Source of the DNA: Altererythrobacter sp. C41
GTDB taxonomy: Bacteria > Pseudomonadota > Alphaproteobacteria > Sphingomonadales > Sphingomonadaceae
NCBI RefSeq assembly: GCF_016803135.1
Contig: NZ_JAEVFE010000001.1
Span: forward strand, 124,001-188,000
Reading direction: 5' to 3'
Length of the DNA stretch: 64,000 bases
The translations under genes were made by a program, and so were the position numbers. The notes beneath the pieces are model-generated. The model searched no databases. It was given only the letters and a program-made list of their open reading frames with translations, and was not told the origin of the DNA. Shown in pieces: positions 15,553 through 23,630 of this stretch; the first letter of the stretch is position 1, and the number at the start of each line of letters is the position of its first letter.

Positions 15553-15990
15553 CTAGCCCCCGCTGCCGTCCTCCGGCGCCGCCATCAGGACGTTCATCAC
15601 GGCCGTCGCGACCGGCCGCGAGCGGTCGTCCTGCCATGCCTCGACTTCGATATTCGCGTTGCGCCGCCCCAGGCGTAGCACTCGGCCGCGCGCGTAAGTC
15701 GGGCGGCTCTTTGCCGCGCTCAGGAATTGAACCGTAACGTTGATCGGCTTCAGCCGCTGCTCGCGTCCCGCGCGGGCAAGTTCGACACGCAAGGCCGCGT
15801 AGCCGGCGTTCTCGAGCAATCCGCTGGTGGCGCCGCCATGGAAGACCGTCGGCCGCCCCTCGACGATCTTGCCGAACGGTACGACGAGGACCGGAGAGCC
15901 GCCGTCGATCGAATCGACTGTGATCCCGAGCGAGCGGGCATAGGCGGGCAGTTCCCGCTCCACAGCGGCGAGAAGGTCAGCGTCGCTCAT
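15553..15990 (-). CDS. PaaI-like hot-dog thioesterase
   Basis: A 145-residue hot-dog-fold protein of the PaaI/YbgC-like acyl-CoA thioesterase group: PTVFHGGATSGLLENAGYAAL in the central-helix region, then KPINVTVQFLSAAKSRPTYARGRVLRLGRRNANIEVEAW across the sheet. The HGG...N segment replaces the HGG(A)...D catalytic pattern of PaaI. It overlaps the end of the upstream thioesterase gene by 14 bp, suggesting the two form a heteromer or act on related substrates. Confidence 0.87.
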   Translation of the reverse strand: MSDADLLAAVERELPAYARSLGITVDSIDGGSPVLVVPFGKIVEGRPTVFHGGATSGLLENAGYAALRVELARAGREQRLKPINVTVQFLSAAKSRPTYARGRVLRLGRRNANIEVEAWQDDRSRPVATAVMNVLMAAPEDGSGG

Positions 15991-16429
15991 CGCGGCGTCC
16001 TCCGATCGACATGAACACCCCGGCGATGTGCGCCACGGGATCGTCCGGATCGCCGTCATGCGCGATGCCGCGGACGAACGCCGCGGAGCGCGTCAGGCGG
16101 TAGCACTCGGACCGTCCATTGACCGCCGCACCCTTGCGCGCCGGCCGCATGTAATCGACCCGGAGATCGAGCGTTGCGATCGCGAGGAATTCGCTCGTCC
16201 TGGTCCAGATCGCCATGCCGGACGCCATGTCCATCAGGCTGACGATCGGCCCGGTGGCGAGGATGCCGCTGCCGGTCTCCCCCACCAGATCCTCGCGCCA
16301 TGGAAGGGCAAGTTCCACCCAGTCCGCGCCGTGCGCGACATAGTGCATGCCGAGCCATCCGGGGTGGCCGTGTTGCAGCATGAAGGCGGCTGCGGTGGCG
16401 GGATCGAAGGGCGGCAGGTCGCTGGCCAT
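15977..16429 (-). CDS. PaaI-like hot-dog thioesterase
   Basis: A 150-residue hot-dog protein. It has the domain pattern HYVAHGADWVELALPW, then GSGILATGPIVSLMDMASGMAIW in the central helix and ATLDLRVDYMRPARKGAAV in the dimer strand. The central helix carries Asp in the position used by PaaI-type thioesterases. It overlaps the second thioesterase gene and diverges from the small-peptide gene at 16547 across 117 bp. It probably hydrolyses an acyl- or aryl-CoA thioester in the cytosol. Confidence 0.88.
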   Translation of the reverse strand: MASDLPPFDPATAAAFMLQHGHPGWLGMHYVAHGADWVELALPWREDLVGETGSGILATGPIVSLMDMASGMAIWTRTSEFLAIATLDLRVDYMRPARKGAAVNGRSECYRLTRSAAFVRGIAHDGDPDDPVAHIAGVFMSIGGRRDERR

Positions 16430-16546
16430 GGCAGCGCTCTACGGCAGCGGCGCCGCATTTCAATGTTCTAATTTCCCGCAGCCGGGTCGGCGCGCCATCC
16501 GTTCGATGCGGGCGGAATCGCGTTCGCGTCATCAGGGGATGCCACT

Positions 16547-16714
16547 GTGAACTTTCCGAAAATCGACCTTTCGTCGCTGCCGGCCCTGGACAAAGCCGCG
16601 GGCATGTTCGGCAGTCTGTCCGACGCGGCCACCGCTGCCTCCGACGACCGCGTGGTGATCATCATGGTCTATCTCTACGAGACGGTATCGGAACCGACGC
16701 TGGGGCTCTTCTGA
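16547..16714 (+). CDS. 55-residue peptide, possible RiPP-type precursor
   Basis: A short gene with a GTG start preceded by an AGGGGA ribosome-binding site about 7 bases upstream and no in-frame ATG before it. The product has an N-terminal part rich in Leu/Ser/Ala (FPKIDLSSLPALDKAAGMFG), a middle Asp-Asp-Arg, and a hydrophobic C-terminus with VVIIMVYLYETVSEPTLGLF. No signal peptide or cysteine is seen. It ends 10 bp before a gene of unknown function that is itself coupled to a paralogue, so a precursor peptide with two modifying proteins is one reading. That role is inference. Confidence 0.6.
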   Translation: MNFPKIDLSSLPALDKAAGMFGSLSDAATAASDDRVVIIMVYLYETVSEPTLGLF

Positions 16715-16724
16715 GGGCGCGCCG

Positions 16725-17696
16725 ATGCGGATCGATTCGGCGACCGCAGCGCTGCGGAGCGACGGCGCTCTGCAGCGCGACGCGCAGGCGCGGCTCGAGC
16801 GCGTCAAGGCCGCATGGCTGGCGGAGCCCGGCACGGCGACGGTGTTGCAGGCCCTCGAGCGCTACGGAGAGGGCGCGGCGCTAGCCGACTGCGCACCGCT
16901 CGGGGCGCTCGTATCGGAGATCGGGGTTGCGCGCAGGCTCATAGGACGGCTGATGGGCGGGATGATCGGGGGGCTGCGCGAGAACCCGTTCGGCCATGTC
17001 CCGTTCCGGCATCAGTATGTCGATGGCCTCGCCATGCTCCAGCTCGCGCAGTCGGGCAGGGCGACGCTCTCGCTGCTGCAGTACGCTCCGCCTGAGAGCG
17101 GGACCGCACCGGATTCGGTATGCTTCACCGATGGGGAGCGGCATGAGATCTGCCTGGCGGGCGCGGCGCAGGCGCGGCGCGTGACAGTTACGGGCGGTCG
17201 TCCGGACAAGGCGGAGCTGGCCTGCAGCGGCATCCGCATCGCTGCTGGCTCGTGCCTCTCCTTTTCCGGATTGCAGGAGACGAAGCTTGTCGACCGGGTC
17301 GAGGGAAGACTGGTCATGCTGCGCCTTTCGCGTCCGGCCGCCACGCCGTTGCCGAGCGTGGAATACCGTCTCGCTGACGGCGCACTGCTGCACCGGGCGG
17401 CAGGGGAATGCCGCGAGAGCCGGCAGGAGCTGATGCTGGCGGTGCTCGGCGCGATGCAACGCCGCGATGCCGCGCCCGCGATCGCTCGCCTGGCCCGGAC
17501 GGGCAGCGAGAGCCTGCGTTGGCAGGCGCTGCGCGAATGCCTCGCGCTCGACAGCGCGGAAGGCTTCCGGCAGTTGTCAGGCATCTCGCGCGACGCGGCC
17601 GATCCGCTGCACGGTCCCGCCGGAGCGCTGCGCCGTGATCTGCTCGCCCGATACCCGCAACTTGCGCGCGCGGAGTGTGAACCGTGCCTCGCCTAA
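16725..17696 (+). CDS. Uncharacterised protein, degenerate paralogue of its downstream neighbour
   Basis: A 323-residue cytosolic protein not recognised as any named family. Its central part (about 90-200) aligns by eye with the cupin-like region of the next gene: VPFRHQYVDGLAML matches IPHDHNFDFLTIGY, and the later GIRIAAGSCLSFSGLQETKLVD matches the region carrying the third His, but here the His residues are missing. The C-terminal 100 residues are helical and Ala/Arg-rich, also shared with the neighbour. It may therefore be a non-catalytic partner or peptide-binding subunit. It overlaps the next gene by 13 bp. Confidence 0.75.
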   Translation: MRIDSATAALRSDGALQRDAQARLERVKAAWLAEPGTATVLQALERYGEGAALADCAPLGALVSEIGVARRLIGRLMGGMIGGLRENPFGHVPFRHQYVDGLAMLQLAQSGRATLSLLQYAPPESGTAPDSVCFTDGERHEICLAGAAQARRVTVTGGRPDKAELACSGIRIAAGSCLSFSGLQETKLVDRVEGRLVMLRLSRPAATPLPSVEYRLADGALLHRAAGECRESRQELMLAVLGAMQRRDAAPAIARLARTGSESLRWQALRECLALDSAEGFRQLSGISRDAADPLHGPAGALRRDLLARYPQLARAECEPCLA

Positions 17697-18589
17697 TCGA
17701 AGGGGAGGACCTTGCCTCCTGCTCGCTCGAAGAGGCGGTTCACGCGATCGACGCGGCCGGTTTCGAGCCACGCGAGGAAGATAGCCTGATGCATGCGGCC
17801 CGGTGGCTCCGCCGCCTCGGCAACAACGCGACCTTTCTCGGCGACCGCATCGTGACGCAACTCGTCGCCGGTCCTGCGCGTCAGGAGGCGGAGAGTGCCT
17901 ACGGGCCGCAGGCGATCGTACTTTCGGGCATGCGGAACGGCTTCTTCTTGCGCGCGAACGTATGGCCGTCGGAGCGCGATCACGCTGTCCGCACGAGCGG
18001 GGCTCGCAGCTTCGTCTACGGCATCCCGCACGATCACAACTTCGATTTCCTGACCATCGGCTACTTTGGCCCCGGTTATCGCAGCGACTACTACGAATAC
18101 GACTACGCAGCGGTTGCGGGTCGATGCGGCGAGACGGCGGGTCTACAGTTCGTGGAGCGCAGTGCTCTCAGCCCTGGCAAGCTGACGCATTACCGTGCGC
18201 ACCGCGACGTTCACCGCCAGTTGCCGCCCGAAAGCCTATCCGTGTCACTCAACGTGGTCGCTGCGGAGCCGTCCGCAGGCTGGTTCGATCAGTACGGTTT
18301 CGACGTCGAGGCGGACACCGTAACAGGCGTGCTCAATCCGACTTCGACCGAGGTATTCCTGCGCCTGGCCGTGGGAATGGGCGGGGCCGAGGCGCTGGAT
18401 TTGGCCGAGCGGTTCGGCAGGACCCACCCCAGCGACCGCCTCCGCCTCGCGTGTTTCGAAGCGAAAGCGACACTGGCGGCGGTGCCGGCAAACGCCGACG
18501 CCATCTGGCGCGAGGCTGAACTCTGCGGCAGCCGCTTGGTCGCCGAAGAAGCGCGTTCGCGCCGCCGGATGCTGTCGTTGACGGCGTAG
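17684..18589 (+). CDS. Uncharacterised cupin-like protein with conserved histidines
   Basis: A 301-residue protein starting at GTG, with GGAG eight bases upstream. Residues about 110-195 look like a cupin of the cysteine-dioxygenase type: IPHDHNFDFLTIGYFGPGY gives a His-x-His pair, and SPGKLTHYRAHRDVHRQLPPE gives the later His. This could hold Fe(II) and support an oxygenase reaction. The C-terminal helical part resembles that of the upstream gene. With the preceding peptide and paralogue it forms a compact three-gene unit. No substrate can be named. Confidence 0.75.
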   Translation: MPRLIEGEDLASCSLEEAVHAIDAAGFEPREEDSLMHAARWLRRLGNNATFLGDRIVTQLVAGPARQEAESAYGPQAIVLSGMRNGFFLRANVWPSERDHAVRTSGARSFVYGIPHDHNFDFLTIGYFGPGYRSDYYEYDYAAVAGRCGETAGLQFVERSALSPGKLTHYRAHRDVHRQLPPESLSVSLNVVAAEPSAGWFDQYGFDVEADTVTGVLNPTSTEVFLRLAVGMGGAEALDLAERFGRTHPSDRLRLACFEAKATLAAVPANADAIWREAELCGSRLVAEEARSRRRMLSLTA

Positions 18590-18615
18590 GCCGCGTGAAT
18601 CCGTGTGAGCTGTCC

Positions 18616-18694
18616 GTCATCCCAACGAAAGCTGGGATCGGGTGCCGCACAGATCGAGCTCAGGGCAAGCGATCCCAGCTTTCGCTGGGATGAC
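18616..18694. repeat. Family A inverted doublet (REPIN-like)
   Basis: Two inverted copies of the CCCAGC/GCTGGG unit, at 18616-18638 and 18671-18694, separated by about 32 bp and able to fold as two small hairpins or one long stem. It sits in the 228-bp gap between the cupin-like gene and otsB. No other feature was recognised in that gap except the otsB upstream region. Confidence 0.85.
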
Positions 18695-18817
18695 AGCTAC
18701 GAGGTGGTCGTTCCCTCTCCGCAGGAAAACGCCCTGCCGCGGCGCGCCTGGGTCGCGCCACCGGGAAGTCGTATTCACGTTTGACCTCGCGCGCCGCACC
18801 GGTAAGAGGCAGCGCGG

Positions 18818-19561
18818 ATGAGCGATGCGATCGACCTTCCTCCGCCGCCCCCGCTCGATCGGCTGGCAGGCGAGCGCGAGATCGCGGTGTTTCTCGACTT
18901 CGACGGCACGCTCGTTGATCTGGCCCATACGCCGGGCGCGATCGTGGTACCGCCCGACCTTGGCAGCCGGTTGCGCACTCTGGCGGAGCGGCTCGACGGG
19001 CGGCTTGCCCTGATCTCGGGCCGTTCGCTGGAAGACCTCGGCGGGCATTGCCCGATCGACGGCATTGCATGCGCGGGCTCCCACGGTGCGGCGCGCCGTG
19101 ACGCTGCGGGGATGGCGCTGGGAGAACCCGCTGTCGCGATGGCGCCCGAGGCTCTGGATGCCCTGCGCACCGGCGCTCGCGAGTTCGGCCTGATGCTGGA
19201 GGCAAAACCTCACGGCGCCGCGCTCCATTACCGAACGCGCCCGGAGCGCGCAGACCTGGCGCGAACGTTGGCCGACGAGGTCGCCGCGCGTTTCGAACTG
19301 GCAATCAAGCCCGGCAAGGGCGTGGTCGAGCTTACGCAGACCGGTGCCGACAAGGGCGGGGCGGTCCGCGCTTTCCTCGCGCTGTCGCCTTTCGCCGGGG
19401 CGCTGCCAGTGTTCATCGGCGACGACGTGACCGATGAGGACGGCATGGCGGCCTGCGAGGAAGCCGGCGGCTTCGGCATCCTCGTCGGCGACCGCACGCC
19501 CACTACGGCACGTTATCGCCTGCCCCACGTTTCCGCCGTCTATGAATGGTTGAGCCTGTGA
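18818..19561 (+). CDS. otsB: Trehalose-6-phosphate phosphatase
   Basis: A 247-residue HAD phosphatase. Motif I is FLDFDGTLVDLA (nucleophile Asp about residue 27), motif II LALISGRSLEDL, then the cap region with AGSHGAARRD, and motif IV FIGDDVTDEDGM. It removes phosphate from trehalose-6-phosphate to give free trehalose in the cytosol. Its TGA overlaps a GTG start for the GH15 gene, and otsA follows directly, so synthesis and processing of trehalose are encoded in one operon. Confidence 0.93.
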   Translation: MSDAIDLPPPPPLDRLAGEREIAVFLDFDGTLVDLAHTPGAIVVPPDLGSRLRTLAERLDGRLALISGRSLEDLGGHCPIDGIACAGSHGAARRDAAGMALGEPAVAMAPEALDALRTGAREFGLMLEAKPHGAALHYRTRPERADLARTLADEVAARFELAIKPGKGVVELTQTGADKGGAVRAFLALSPFAGALPVFIGDDVTDEDGMAACEEAGGFGILVGDRTPTTARYRLPHVSAVYEWLSL

Positions 19562-21360
19562 CCGATCCGAACCAAGCCTCGCTCGAACTCTGGCCCATCG
19601 GAAACTGCCAGGTCAGCGGCCTGATCGACACCAAGGGCGCGCTCGTCTGGGGCTGCGTGCCCCGGGTGGACGGTGACCCGGTGTTCTGCTCGCTGCTGAA
19701 CGGCGACCGGCAGGATCTCGGCGCATGGCGCTTCGAACTCGAAGGGCAGGTTTCGGCCACCCAGCACTATGAGCGGAATACGCCGATCCTGGTCACCCGT
19801 CTGGAGGCGGAGGACGGCAGCGCGGTCGAGATCCGCGACTTCTGTCCGCGTTTCGAGCGCTCGGGACGCATGTACCGCCCGGTGGCCTACGTTCGCATCG
19901 TTCATCCGGTTGCGGGCACGCCGCGGATGAAGGTCATGCTGCGTCCGGCGCGCGACTACGGCGCGCAGCTCGCCGAGACCACCAACGGCACGAACCACAT
20001 CCGCTATCTCGTCGGCGGGCAGGCCATGCGCCTGAGCACAGACGCACCGGTCGGCTATGTCCTTTCGGGCCGGAGCTACCGGGTCGAGAGCGACCAGCAC
20101 TTCTTCCTCGGCCCGGACGAGCCGTTCTCCGGCAACCTGCGGGCCGAGCTGCGCCAGATGGACGAGCAGACGCGCAAGTACTGGACCCTGTGGGTCCGCG
20201 GCCTGCACATTCCGCTCGAATGGCAGGACGAGGTGATCCGCTGCGCCATCGCGCTGAAGCTGTGCCAGCACGAGGAGACCGGCGCGATCGTCGCCGCGCT
20301 GACGACCTCGATACCCGAAGCGCCGCACAGCGAGCGGAACTGGGATTATCGCTATTGCTGGATCCGCGATTCCTACTTCACCGTTCAGGCGCTCAACCGG
20401 ATCGGCGCGCTCGACGTGCTGGAGAAGTATCTCTCGTACCTGCGCAACATCGTCGATTCGGCGCATGGCGGGCAGATTCAGCCGCTCTATTCGGTGATGG
20501 GCGACAGCATGCTCGAGGAAAGCACCGCGGCTCATCTGGCCGGATATCGGGGAATGGGCCCGGTGCGTGTCGGTAATGCGGCCTATTTCCAGGTCCAGCA
20601 CGATTGCTACGGCCAGATCGTCATGCCGACCGCGCAGGCGTTCTTCGACCGGCGGCTGCTGCGCATGGCCGACGAACACGACTTCGCCAGCCTCGAGAAA
20701 GTGGGCGAGATGGCGTGGAAGATGCACGACCAGCCCGATGCCGGTCTCTGGGAGTTCCGCACCCGGCAAGAGGTCCACACGTACTCCGCCGTCATGTGCT
20801 GGGCCGCCTGCGATCGCCTGGCCAACGTCGCGGCGCATCTCGGCCGGGAAGACCGGCGCAAGCTCTGGCGCGAACGGGCGGATGCGATCCACGACCGGAT
20901 CGAGCGCGAGGCCTGGGTCGAAAGCGAGGATGGCGGCCATTATGGCGCCAGCTTCCAGAGCGACTATCTCGACGCGAGTCTGCTGCAGATGGTCGAGCTG
21001 CGGTTCCTGCGGCCCGACGATCCGCGTTTCCGCACGACCTTCGCCGCTATCGAGAAGGCTCTTCGCCGCGGTGAGCATATGCTGCGCTATGCCAGCGAGG
21101 ATGACTTCGGACTGCCCGAAACCGCCTTCAACGTCTGCACCTTCTGGCTGATCGAGGCGCTCCACATGGCCGGCCGCGACGAGGAGGCGCGCGGCCTGTT
21201 CGAGACGATGCTGTCCCATCGCACAGCCTCCGGAATGCTCTCGGAAGACCTCGATTTCGACACTGGCGAACTGTGGGGGAACTTCCCCCAGACCTACTCG
21301 CTTGTAGGGATAATCAACTGCGCCGGCCTTTTGTCCAAACCGTGGAGTGAAGTGCGATAA
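19558..21360 (+). CDS. Glycoside hydrolase family 15 protein (glucoamylase/trehalase-like)
   Basis: A 600-residue GH15 protein. The catalytic domain contains RNWDYRYCWIRDSYFTVQAL, with the Trp-Arg-Asp active-site segment, and the C-terminal acid/base region SGMLSEDLDFDTGELWGNFP. The N-terminal beta domain begins WPIGNCQVSGLID. No signal peptide is seen, so it acts in the cytosol. Placement between otsB and otsA suggests a trehalase-type or glucan-trimming activity as known for some GH15 members. The GTG start is chosen for its GTGA overlap with otsB; an ATG at 19546 is possible. Confidence 0.88.
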   Translation: MTDPNQASLELWPIGNCQVSGLIDTKGALVWGCVPRVDGDPVFCSLLNGDRQDLGAWRFELEGQVSATQHYERNTPILVTRLEAEDGSAVEIRDFCPRFERSGRMYRPVAYVRIVHPVAGTPRMKVMLRPARDYGAQLAETTNGTNHIRYLVGGQAMRLSTDAPVGYVLSGRSYRVESDQHFFLGPDEPFSGNLRAELRQMDEQTRKYWTLWVRGLHIPLEWQDEVIRCAIALKLCQHEETGAIVAALTTSIPEAPHSERNWDYRYCWIRDSYFTVQALNRIGALDVLEKYLSYLRNIVDSAHGGQIQPLYSVMGDSMLEESTAAHLAGYRGMGPVRVGNAAYFQVQHDCYGQIVMPTAQAFFDRRLLRMADEHDFASLEKVGEMAWKMHDQPDAGLWEFRTRQEVHTYSAVMCWAACDRLANVAAHLGREDRRKLWRERADAIHDRIEREAWVESEDGGHYGASFQSDYLDASLLQMVELRFLRPDDPRFRTTFAAIEKALRRGEHMLRYASEDDFGLPETAFNVCTFWLIEALHMAGRDEEARGLFETMLSHRTASGMLSEDLDFDTGELWGNFPQTYSLVGIINCAGLLSKPWSEVR

Positions 21361-22748
21361 GTCGTCTCGTCGTTATCTCGAATCGCGTTGCCGTCCCCAA
21401 AGCTCGAGGGGCCGCTGGCGCCCAGGGAGGATTGGCGGGCGCGCTCAATGCGGCGCTCAAGAAGCACGGGGGCATCTGGTTCGGCTGGTCCGGACAGGAG
21501 TGCGAAGAGTTCAGCGGCAATCTGAACGTCCAGCGTAGCGGCGGCGTGACGACGGCTACGGTCGACCTGCCGCATCAGGACGTCGAGGAATACTACAACG
21601 GCTATGCGAACTCCACGCTATGGCCGCTGTTCCACTTCCGCCTCGACCTGACCGAATACGAACGCGAGACGGGCAGGGGCTACGAACGGGTCAACGAGCG
21701 GTTTGCCGACAGTGTCGCGCCGCTGATCGAGCCTGACGATCTCGTCTGGGTCCACGACTATCATTTGATCCCGCTCGGCGCGCGCCTGCGCTCGCGAGGG
21801 CTGAAGAACCGGATCGGATTTTTCCTCCACACGCCCTGGCCGCCGACGCGGCTGTTCGTCTCGCTGCCGTTCCACGAGCGGCTGGTGCAGACGATGCTCG
21901 AGTACGACCTGATCGGCTTCCAGACCGAGGAATGGCTCGAGAGTTTCGTCCATTACTGCGAGAAGGCGCTCGGCGCCGAGGTGGACGAGGCGACCGGGAC
22001 GATCACCTATGAAGGTCGCAAGACCGTCGCGCGCGCCTATCCGATCGGGATCGACTACGATCATGTGCGGGCGCAGGCCGACACCGGCGAGGCCAGGCAG
22101 GCCGCGCAGCGATTGCTGTCGAGCACGCGGCGGCGCACGGCTATGATCGGCGTCGACCGGCTCGACTATTCCAAGGGATTGCCGGAGAGGATAGACGGCA
22201 TCGGGCGCTTCTTCGACAACTATCCGGAGCGCGTGCGCGATCTCGTATTCATCCAGATCGCACCGCCGAGCCGCGAGAACGTCGAATCCTACCAGGACAT
22301 CCGTGCCACGCTCGAACAGAAGATCGGCCAGATCAATGGTGCGCGTACCGAAGTCGACATCGTGCCGATCCGCTACGTAAACCGGGGCCACACACTGGCC
22401 GAGCTATGCGGGTTCTACCAGGCGGCGAAGATCGGGTTGGTGACGCCGCTGCGCGACGGAATGAATCTCGTCGCCAAGGAGTACGTCGCGGCGCAGGATC
22501 CGGAGGATCCCGGCGTCCTGATCCTGTCCCGCTTCGCCGGGGCCGCGCTGCAACTGAAGGACGCGGTTCTCGTCAACCCGCACAGCCCCGACGACCTCTC
22601 GCACGCGATCCACACCGCACTCGACATGCCGCTCGAGGAACGCCGGCGCCGGTGGGAAGGCATGATCGAGACGGTCGCCAACGACAACGTCCAGCGCTGG
22701 ACGGAGAGCTTCACGTCCGATCTCGCGGGACGCGAAGCGGAGCGCTGA
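21357..22748 (+). CDS. otsA: Trehalose-6-phosphate synthase with apparent AUA start
   Basis: A 463-residue GT20 enzyme that makes trehalose-6-phosphate from UDP-glucose and glucose-6-phosphate. The N-terminal SRLVVISNRVAVP, the WVHDYHLIPLGARLR segment and IGVDRLDYSKGLPERI with its conserved Asp-Tyr-Ser-Lys are all present. The required N-terminus begins directly after ATA at 21357-21359; no ATG, GTG or TTG precedes it in frame. A GGAG site lies nine bases upstream of the ATA. An expected ATGA overlap has become ATAA, so the start is AUA or the base is an error. Confidence 0.87.
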   Translation: MSRLVVISNRVAVPKARGAAGAQGGLAGALNAALKKHGGIWFGWSGQECEEFSGNLNVQRSGGVTTATVDLPHQDVEEYYNGYANSTLWPLFHFRLDLTEYERETGRGYERVNERFADSVAPLIEPDDLVWVHDYHLIPLGARLRSRGLKNRIGFFLHTPWPPTRLFVSLPFHERLVQTMLEYDLIGFQTEEWLESFVHYCEKALGAEVDEATGTITYEGRKTVARAYPIGIDYDHVRAQADTGEARQAAQRLLSSTRRRTAMIGVDRLDYSKGLPERIDGIGRFFDNYPERVRDLVFIQIAPPSRENVESYQDIRATLEQKIGQINGARTEVDIVPIRYVNRGHTLAELCGFYQAAKIGLVTPLRDGMNLVAKEYVAAQDPEDPGVLILSRFAGAALQLKDAVLVNPHSPDDLSHAIHTALDMPLEERRRRWEGMIETVANDNVQRWTESFTSDLAGREAER

Positions 22749-22792
22749 CACCGGCTTGTGCCGCGCCGGGTGAGATGGCAGGGCCTCGTTCC

Positions 22793-23584
22793 ATGGACCA
22801 ACAACGCGTCGTCGCGCTGGAAGGCGTGCACAATTTCCGCGACTACGGCGGCTATGCAGTGGCGGGCGGAGGGCGTCTGCGGAGCGGACTGCTCTACCGT
22901 TCCGGCCAGCATGTCGGGGCGAGCGATGCCGATCTCGCGAAGATCGACGCGCTCGGGCTCCGGCACGTAATCGATTTTCGCGGGGTAAGCGAACGGCAGA
23001 GCTATCCCTGCCGGCGGGCAGACGGTTTTTGCGCCGAAGTCATCGCTTACGAGGGGGAGACCGCCAATCTCGCCCCGCATGTGGAAGCCGCGGGCGGCGT
23101 ACTGACGCGAGAAGGGGCGCATCGGGCGATGGAGCGCATCTACCGCAACCTGCCCAACCGGGAGCCGGTGCTGTGGGTTATGCGGCAGTATTTCGCCACC
23201 CTCGCGCGAGGGCCCGATGAAGGGGGCGGGGCGAGCCTCGTTCACTGCCTCGCGGGCAAGGACCGGACGGGCATGGCGGTGGCGCTGCTTCACCATGCCC
23301 TCGGCGTTCATCCGGCCGATGCGATGGAGGATTTTCTCCTCACCAACACGGCCGGCAATATCGAGGCGCGCGTGGCCGCGGGCGGCGAGACGATCCGCGC
23401 GAAATACGGCGCGGTCGACGACGAGACGATCCGCGTGTTGATGGGGGTCGACGCGCGCTATCTCCACGCCATGCGCAAAGCTGTGGAGGAGGCGCACGGC
23501 TCGCTCGACGCCTTCCTCACCGATGTGCTGGAGGTAGACGAAGCCCGGCGTGAGGCGCTGCGCTTGCATCTCGTCGAAGCCTGA
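22793..23584 (+). CDS. Tyrosine-protein phosphatase (DSP3-like)
   Basis: A 263-residue phosphatase of the bacterial Tyr/Ser phosphatase group with the P-loop HCLAGKDRTG (Cys about 152, Arg about 158) and the N-terminal signature VHNFRDYGGY plus GLLYRSGQH. The cysteine forms the phosphoenzyme intermediate. It may act on phosphotyrosine or phosphoinositide-like substrates. It follows otsA by 44 bp and may share its transcript. An in-frame ATG at 22775 is an alternative start. Confidence 0.9.
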   Translation: MDQQRVVALEGVHNFRDYGGYAVAGGGRLRSGLLYRSGQHVGASDADLAKIDALGLRHVIDFRGVSERQSYPCRRADGFCAEVIAYEGETANLAPHVEAAGGVLTREGAHRAMERIYRNLPNREPVLWVMRQYFATLARGPDEGGGASLVHCLAGKDRTGMAVALLHHALGVHPADAMEDFLLTNTAGNIEARVAAGGETIRAKYGAVDDETIRVLMGVDARYLHAMRKAVEEAHGSLDAFLTDVLEVDEARREALRLHLVEA

Positions 23585-23630
23585 CCCACCTGAGGGTCGG
23601 ATCGTTATTCAATCGGAACGGAAATCTCGC

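Noticed and set aside
21432-22748. TTG at 21432 as the otsA start
   Set aside because: It would remove the conserved N-terminal SRLVVISNRV segment needed for substrate binding; the GGAGGA in front encodes the conserved Gly-Gly.
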